Positions 57,329 through 64,000 of a stretch of DNA of 64,000 bases are shown one piece after another. The stretch spans positions 248,001-312,000 of the forward strand of contig JAQOTA010000050.1 of the NCBI GenBank assembly GCA_029532415.1, in the 5' to 3' direction. The DNA comes from Marasmius tenuissimus (taxonomy: Eukaryota > Basidiomycota > Agaricomycetes > Agaricales > Marasmiaceae). The position numbers were made by a program, and so were the translations under genes. Every line of letters begins with the position of its first letter. Positions within the stretch are counted from its first letter, which is position 1. The notes beneath the pieces are model-generated. The model was given only the letters and a program-made list of their open reading frames with translations, was not told the origin of the DNA and did no database searches.

Positions 57329-58337
57329 GTATAGGACAACAAACATCCGGGTAGTCTTGATTGTATAGTACTTACATGTATCCGTTTCGCTGAGTTGATT
57401 TCTTTTTTTTGCTGTCTGCATCAATCCTGTCTGAGCCATCAAAACGGCACGCGTGAGTTGAAACACAATAAGCATGACAACTTCTTGGCCCATTGATAAG
57501 CAACAGAGGCCCGACCAGGAGGTGAACTGGCAACATGCATGATACCAAGGAGACAGAGAACCAAGCCAACATAGCTTCTCTTTTGATCTATTGCACCAGT
57601 GCAAGGGACTGCGACAAGACCTCAACACCGTGTGATGATGTGTACTTGAGGCTTGAGGCAAAGAACATGCCAAGTCTTGTGGTTTTTTGGGAATTTCCCT
57701 TAGTTCATCAGTACTTTCAGAGTTTGATGGCGATGGATTATTCTGGGTTGCCACCCCGCCAAATCAGGCTGAAAACCTGGAATCTGGCAATCCAACAACC
57801 TTTGCTGGTTCAGATGTTTGGTCAGGAGATCTATGGTTGAAGCTGTGGGCATCCATAAGGCTTCTTGGTTTGTAACAAGGTACTATAATTTGCTTAAAAA
57901 ATTTCCCAAGATAGGAAACTGCCAAAATGGCTCAAGGGTTGTAAAAAGGTGGAACTGGTTGCCAGAAATCTACCTGTCTTCCTGGTGCTAGTACATCAGT
58001 ATCTTGATGTAAACCATATATAATGATAAAGGATAAAGTGCATCATGGAATAATTTATGGGAGCCAAAATGCAATGGTGGGAACATGTAACAAGGTTAAA
58101 TGAAGGGAAATGATGGCACAAAGACTTGGGACCAAGAAAAGGAAAAGATAGCTTCACTAAGGGCAGTACATAACAACCTTCTTGGCATCCACTTGATTTT
58201 ATCATGTCTATTATAATAAAGCATTTGGCCACTTTCACTGCCTTGCACAAAACAAACAAGGCTCAGTTGCCAACTTCACACATTCACCTCTCTTATCCTC
58301 CTCTCTCTTGATTACTGTTCAGCAAGTGTTGGGGACT
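57329..58337. other. intergenic region containing a divergent family-A LTR-like segment
   Basis: The right part is related to the family A solo LTRs (next entry). The left part (57329-57800) has open frames on both strands (57535-57840 +, 57305-57754 -) with no recognisable product. Confidence 0.4.
57803..58175 (-). mobile_element. possible old solo LTR related to family A
   Basis: About 58060-58175 aligns with the end of the family A LTRs (GGAGCCAAAATGCAATGGTGG against GGGGCCAGAATGCGATGGTGA, then AACATGTAAC, and the same ...TAACA terminus at 58171-58175). If the element begins at the TG at 57803 it is flanked by ACCTT on both sides (57798-57802 and 58176-58180). The 5' end match is weak, so the left boundary is tentative. 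Confidence 0.4.
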
Positions 58338-60018
58338 ATGGCAAACCCTCTTCCCTACAATCTGACCATCTCCTCCCAAACAGCCTCTCTTCTTTACCAT
58401 CCTCCTCGAGATACAGACACCAATGCTTCTGATGGTTGGGAGCTTGTATACCCCATGGTTGACAATAGCATTGGGCCACATCGGAAAGGTATAGGAGCCG
58501 ACTTTCACAAGTCCACTATGGCAGAAGCCTCCATAACCTTCAACTGGTTGGGAACAGCAATCTATGTGTATGGGAATGGCACAAAAGAGTCCTATAAATT
58601 CTCTGTAGATGGTCAAGATATTGGTGAGACCTTCAATGTTCCACAAGGGGGGCTTTTGGGATGTATGACTGGAATGCAGTATGAGGAGCACACTGCAATG
58701 CTGAAGGTAATTGGAAGAGAAGGGCTGGCCTTTCAGTATGCCGACCTGACCATTGGGTTGGGTTATCCTGGGTATGGACAGTAGAATTATTCACTTAGAT
58801 GCCAACAAACACTCAACAGATTGTCAGGAAGAAGATAGAGAATCGAACAATTCAAGCAGTTGAGAGAGAGGACCAACCTAACCCATTTTTTGTCTTCAAG
58901 AATGATTCTTCCGACTGGCATCTTTCCACACAGGCGGCACACAGTGCGTCCCAGTATCCTCTGATATTCAACTTGTACGGTGCTTATCTGTCCATCTCAT
59001 TCCAGTAATCTTTCCCAATGGTACAACTAGCTCAACCACCCGTCATATGGTCACCAAAGGGAGCAGTGATGGGCTTAGCTTCAATGTGACTTCTGCCAGT
59101 GCTTTTATTCTCTGGGGCTCGCTTGATAGAGACCATTCTATCAAACGGGTAACAATCTTCCCCGACCCACGTTCTGGCAACTCAACACGCCCGAAAGAAA
59201 CATTCATGTTTGATATTGGTCGCTATCTGGACTATCAACAGATTTTGTACTGGGAGAGCGGACTCGACCGAGAAACCTCCTACACCGTGGACATTTTGCC
59301 TTTCGCTCCCCAGCAGACTCTGGCATTCAACGAATTACAGCTATTAGATGGGTGCGCGGAACCTCAACTCCATATGTCAAGTCTCTCTTGTTGAACTGTA
59401 TGGTTATTTTCTCTGCAGAGGCTCTTTGCCACCATCACCACCAAACCCGGCGCCGTCGGCCATGGATGAAGGGCGTCATCGACAGCTAGCGCCAAAAGAC
59501 ATCACCGTAATAGTATGTCCCTGTGATTTTCTCTTTGGTTCATTCAGACAAGCTTACCATCCCGAAGGTCGTCGTACCCATTCTCGTTTTGGCGGCCATC
59601 GGTGTAGGAGGACTTTGGTTTTGCAGAAGGTACTAATGTCATCCATTGCGTAGTACACTCAGCACTCATTTGGAACATAGGATCAAGAAGAAACAAGCCC
59701 CAGTGATCAAGTCGCATGAGGGCATGACCATGAACGGTACGACCGTGTCCTATTATTCTGTGCTACTTGCATATGCTCAAACCTTACTGTGTCTCTCTTT
59801 CGTTTGCAGCTCCTCCTGATCAACAACCTCATTTGATCTCTCAGTCGCCGTCCCGCGAAATAGACGGTGGTCCATTACCACCTCAGTATGACCCTTCATG
59901 GGCTGTTGAACCCTCAGGAGATGAGAATGTTGCGCCCAACCCAATTATCGAGACCGCTGAAGTTCAAGGCGGCGAAAGGAAATGGAGAATTTTTGGGAGA
60001 AATGGGCGGACCAAATGA
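58338..60018 (+). CDS. extracellular lectin-like, single-pass membrane protein
   Basis: ATG at 58338 (MANPLPYNL). The ectodomain contains FNWLGTAIYVYGNGTKESYKF and VTIFPDP...YWESGLDRETSYTV segments, the beta-sandwich style of many Agaricomycete cell-surface proteins. A Pro-rich stem (GGSLPPSPPNPAPSAMD) leads to one hydrophobic helix (VVVPILVLAAIGVGGLWFC) near 59590. The cytoplasmic tail follows after a basic KKK stretch and ends at 60018 (WRIFGRNGRTK). The introns at 58770-58822, 59360-59420 and 59635-59690 are supported. The junction near 58970-59010 shifts frame and is unresolved, either an unusual intron or a frameshift. No classical signal peptide is clear at this start. The ligand is unknown. 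Confidence 0.55.
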
Positions 60019-60994
60019 GGATACGTCAAAAGCAACGGTGGCCAAACATACCTGGAATACGATCGTCCTCTGGTCCCTCGTCAAATCTCCGAAGTGATCA
60101 ACTTCAGTAGTGTAGTTTGACTAATTCTGGGTTGTATCTTGGATCTGGGCCACCTCTTGTGCGAGAGACGGCGAAAGATGCACATAGATTATCAGGGAGC
60201 TATGATAGTAGAAGGGTAGTGACGGTATCTCGGCTTGCGAATTACAATCCTATCAGTGCCTTCTTGAAACATTCGTATAGCGGTTTGCCCAAGTTCCAAA
60301 GCTCGAGCGACGAGCCCTGCATTGGGGAGAAAGCGAGAAGATAACATCTTAATTCAGGGGAATGGTTCAGTCGATACACATGTCTGGAAGGAGCACAATA
60401 CGGGCCTCTCCTTGCTATATGCTCATCCACCATGTAATTGGCGATGAGCTCCGTCGTGCTGAACCATTGCTCGCCCTGATTGAAGAGGTTTAGCCGTGCT
60501 GATTCTCTGATATCTCATGAATCTTGAGATTCGTTTTGCCACCTGTTTGAATTGAGCTCGGCCAAATTCTGGGATTACATGGTCGATTCAACGACTGGAG
60601 GTCCGGGACAGGAAAAACAAGACGGACCTGAATGGTTGCCACCTCTTCGATGCTCGAACCCAACGAAAAGAACCGCCTCCACTCCCGTTTTTCTAACCAC
60701 CGAAGTTATGATCGCGCACTGGTAATTTCTAAGTTCTTGTGTGATAGCGATACCGATGGCCTTGAGAATATTCTTCACGATGTGAGCCACATGTACTCTT
60801 GTAGAAAGGTATATGACCGTATACGGGCTATAGAAGTGTGATCGGAAGGAAAGAGACGCGTACGCGCATCGAACAAGGTCAAGCAAAAGTTGTGTCGCGC
60901 ACGTGACCGCCCCACATTTTGATTTTCAACCACCATCATATCGTTCACTCTTGGCCTCTATACACGGTAATTTTGTTCGTCTTTCACGTATTAT
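60019..60994. other. intergenic region
   Basis: No gene was recognised; only short open frames (60117-60344 +, 60575-60886 -). The end should include the promoter of the F-box gene. Confidence 0.4.
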
Positions 60995-63443
60995 ATGTGC
61001 TCAACTCTCGTGACAGAAGAAGACCTCCGATTATTTGTTATGCCGACATCCCGAGAAGGAAGCAGGGCAAATTCGAAAAATACAAGAAAGAGGAAGGCCG
61101 ATACCCCATCACCGTCATCATCCTCTCGGAACATAGCAAGTACGGTTAAGAGACAAAGAACGGGAAATGAGCCCAAAATAGCACAACATTCTCTGGATGG
61201 ATCATTATCTATGGAAGTTCTCTACAAGGTGAGTTCGAGTGACTTGGTCGTTTGCGTAGCGCTTTCAACACACTTATCTTTGTACTAGATATTTGGGTAC
61301 TTGGAGCCCTACGACATTCTCAAATTATCAAGAGCGAACAAAAAGCTCCGTGGGATCCTTATGTCGCGCTCTGCCGAAGCAGTATGGAAGGCCTCACGAA
61401 GGAATGTAGATCTACCTGATCCGTTTCCTGACATGAGTGAGCCTGCGTTTGCCAATCTGCTGTTTTATCCACATTGCAAGGTAAGTACCAGCTCTCTGCG
61501 GCTCATCGTAATTTTGCCACATTTCTCAGAATTTGCGCTACAGTTCTGCGACCAAGCGACCAATGATAACCTTATCCTCTGGAGCGCAGGCATTCGTTGT
61601 TGCAGAAAATGTGACCCCATCCAGTAAGGCCCCCGTCCGAAAGGTCTCCCTCTTGCCATGCTCACGTCCACTATCAGCTTCAGAGGCATCGCGATGCATT
61701 ATTTTGACTTCCCCAAGCCCTTGTTGGAGGTTTTCCCTCGGTATTGCTATGACCATCCAATTATGTATGGTACGTCCTATCCGTTAGCACATCTTTCGCC
61801 CTCTCAAGTTTTTTTTACAGACCGGTGCCTAGAACCCGAGGCTTACGGCCTGCTACATCAATATCTGGCGTTATCTCCAGCTGAAGTTCCGTCGTGGCTC
61901 GCGCAGAAGGCAGAGCTGGTGGAACGGTCAAAGAAGGTAGTTTCCGCCTAAATGGTTTTCTCGTTACTGTATGATCCTCATCCACGTCCGCTAGCACGCC
62001 TCCGTCTGTAAGGAATGGTTAGAGTTGCAGGAGTGGATACGCGGGAATCAAACCCAACATCAGAAGGACAGCACTTGGGAAGAGTACGTTTGTCTTCTAT
62101 GCCCCCCTTAGCGGATTACGCTGATCCCAGACATTCAGAATTGTTCAAAGGCTTCACAGAGAAGGATGGAGCAAAGGGGCCATCCAGCATTCTGGGCTCC
62201 GACACGATCCCGTTATAGAGAAATACCTCTCAGCTCCCCTAAGCGAACGTGGTACGTGTAACGTCCCGGCAGCTGTAGCCCTACTGCATTCTAATGCTAA
62301 AACCTTCGCAGGTTGGGGGTACATGAAGTCGAGGCTGACTTCGACCTTACAGAAGTCTAGTATTCAGCATCTATACCGGCTCAGGCAGACACGCTTTGGT
62401 ATTCTCCTAGAGGCTTTGGAAAAGTGGCGACAAGCGAATACCTACGCCTTTCTCGTGCCACCGGTCTATACCGTTGCTATGTTGCCACCGTTCCGCGCTG
62501 TAATAGAGGACCTTCCTCTCGACGCGCCCGAGGATGAGTCGATCTTCGAGGAGGCCCTCTCGAAGCTACCACAGATGTTGGAGGAATGGAATGCCGAGCG
62601 TACCCAGGAAGTGCTACGTGCCTTGCAAAAACACCAACCAGAGGCCACCGAAGCAGACCTCCACAACTGCACCTCGCTCTTCAGATGCTCGAAATGCCGT
62701 AGCCTAACATACGCGTACCCCGGGATCCTTGCGCATTCATGCTTTTCGCATGGGATACCAGAAGCGGACCAGCCCGACTGGTGGAAAGCCGGTCCCGATA
62801 GACCGTCCTCTGGCTTGACGTTTAAGAGCACATGGGAGCGCATGTGGCGTATTGACTGGGATGATTCTGAGCCAGCCGAATCCAGCGGTATAGAGATCGA
62901 CCAGGAGGGTGTGGAAGTGCTCAAGAACATTGCGGCGATGCATAGACTTGATTCCTCTACGATGACGATTGACGACATGTTCTTTCGGGGCCCGCAGGTG
63001 AAGTGCCTCACGAAGAAGTGTAAAAAGGACAAGGAAGTGCCGTGGTATGGAGCGGTAAATTCTCTGGAATCATCTTCGCTATTAGAATTCGTGACTAAGT
63101 AATCTCGTTGTAGGTTGAATTCCACCGGGACTGCAGGCTTCGTGCTATCGAGAAGGAACTGCTCAACGACGAGGATGAGTGGCGGAGGCAAAACGAGTTT
63201 ACGGGCCACGACGTGAAGCCGTGGTATCTGTGCAAACTGTGCCCGTGGAGATCCCGGTTCGAGCGTCTGGAGGACCATTTGGTGAAGGAGTACGTCTCGA
63301 CTGTCTCTCCTGCTTTTCTATTTGCTTATGGAGAGAACCCTAGTCATGATTTAGAAGAGGTCGAAAATATCACACGAGAGCATTGGGAGTACTCTCCATT
63401 GACGAACGTGACCCTCGGTTGGGAGGGTGATCCTTCGCATTAA
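60995..63443 (+). CDS. F-box protein with Cys cluster and C-terminal C2H2-like motif
   Basis: Ten exons join in frame to 644 aa: 60995-61228, 61289-61480, 61544-61623, 61678-61769, 61821-61936, 61995-62083, 62139-62251, 62312-63054, 63114-63289 and 63344-63443. An ATG at 61040 (MPTSREGS) is an alternative and more typical start. A Lys/Ser-rich leader precedes the F-box (LSMEVLYK spliced to IFGYLEPYDILKLSRANK...VWKAS). The cluster HCKFC...CCRKC is next, then IVQRLHREGWSKGAI. Late motifs are a C-x2-C segment (FRCSKC) and CKLC...H...KDH at the C terminus. The exon pattern parallels the gene at 9252-11416. It is probably an SCF substrate receptor; the zinc-like motifs are inferred. The last intron (63290-63343) is 54 nt and open, so two C termini are possible. 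Confidence 0.78.
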
Positions 63444-63845
63444 TGACCTCAAACGCCGTTGCGACGTTGCGAACCTGGGTTTTCCTTGAACCAAGCATGG
63501 AATCAATCAACCATTGACCGTCATGGCCTATTTCTGTAGTTCCGTTGTCTTTTTGTGTAGCTGTGTAATGCTACACAATCTATGTGTATGTACTTGAACG
63601 ATTATAACTTCTTCTCAGGTTTTACTACGTCGCTGGTCCTGATTGCAGTTGTAGATAAGATTAGATCAAAGCCTTTTCGGCAACTACGCGAGCTGAATTA
63701 CAAAAAAGCGACTTTACCAGTCACCACCATCACAAGATCCTCGTGTACATTTTCTAATACTCTTTATTTCGTCGCCTTGCACTTATTTCCCACATCTTGC
63801 TTTTAGCCACTACGAGAACGATCCAGAGACTATAATCCAGGCACA
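63444..63845. other. intergenic region
   Basis: No gene was recognised. The right end should contain the promoter of the gene starting at 63846. Confidence 0.4.
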
Positions 63846-64000
63846 ATGTCGCAAGTGAGCGATGCTTTACGGGAAGAACTACCAATCCGCAACCTTCCCT
63901 ACTTCGCCAAGGCCCTATCTCGACTCCCGACAATCAGCAGCACGCTCGAACAAGTACGGAGAATCGGAAATCCTACCCATTCTATAGATATCTCCCATCC
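63846..64000 (+). CDS. 5' end of an unidentified gene, cut by window edge
   Basis: ATG at 63846 opens a frame that runs to the window end (MSQVSDALREELPIRNLPYF...). A GTACGG after codon 36 could be a donor. The family is not recognisable from about 50 residues. Confidence 0.35.
   Translation, partial: MSQVSDALREELPIRNLPYFAKALSRLPTISSTLEQVRRIGNPTHSIDISH

Overview
This is nuclear DNA of a filamentous basidiomycete, most likely an Agaricomycete. Genes are split by many 48-70 nt GT-AG introns with CTRAY-type branch sites. The gene families are typical of mushroom-forming fungi: DUF6535 membrane proteins, DUF6533 seven-helix proteins, expanded F-box proteins and a Tup1-type WD40 protein. Tad-like LINEs and LTR elements are also present. 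No rRNA, tRNA, CRISPR array or prokaryotic operon structure was seen.

Layout. 0-12 kb: an F-box-like gene, two tandem DUF6535 genes (+), and an eight-exon F-box/zinc gene (-). 12.2-20.7 kb: a complete LINE (12237-20691) with both ORFs open and a perfect 15-bp target-site duplication. 20.7-23.8 kb: no recognisable gene. 23.8-28.1 kb: a broken third DUF6535 copy (-) and a broken F-box/zinc copy (+). 29-34.6 kb: a single-pass membrane protein gene (-), a DUF6533 gene (+) and a duplicated promoter-like segment.

34.6-43.3 kb: a second, decayed LINE in minus orientation. It carries three solo LTRs of two families, each flanked by an exact 5-bp duplication. 43.3-48.9 kb: a large multi-exon transposon-type gene (-). 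It has an N-terminal zinc finger, a central region with P-element-like motifs, a Cys/His-rich region and a C-terminal PHD finger; five in-frame TGA codons and one frame break interrupt it. 49.1-51.5 kb: a decayed DUF6533 copy split by another solo LTR. 53.8-64 kb: more ordinary genes, namely an unidentified three-exon gene, a Tup1-like WD40 repressor lacking the usual N-terminal domain, a secreted/single-pass membrane protein gene, an intact F-box/zinc gene, and the start of an unidentified gene cut by the window edge.

Overall the window is a fast-evolving accessory region. Gene families (DUF6535 x3, DUF6533 x2, F-box/zinc x3) have been duplicated locally and partly lost, and retroelements have inserted repeatedly. 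Nonsense codons in the decayed copies are often C-to-T changes of the CGA-to-TGA type. Splice sites were inferred by eye from reading frame, GT/AG consensus and paralogue comparison.
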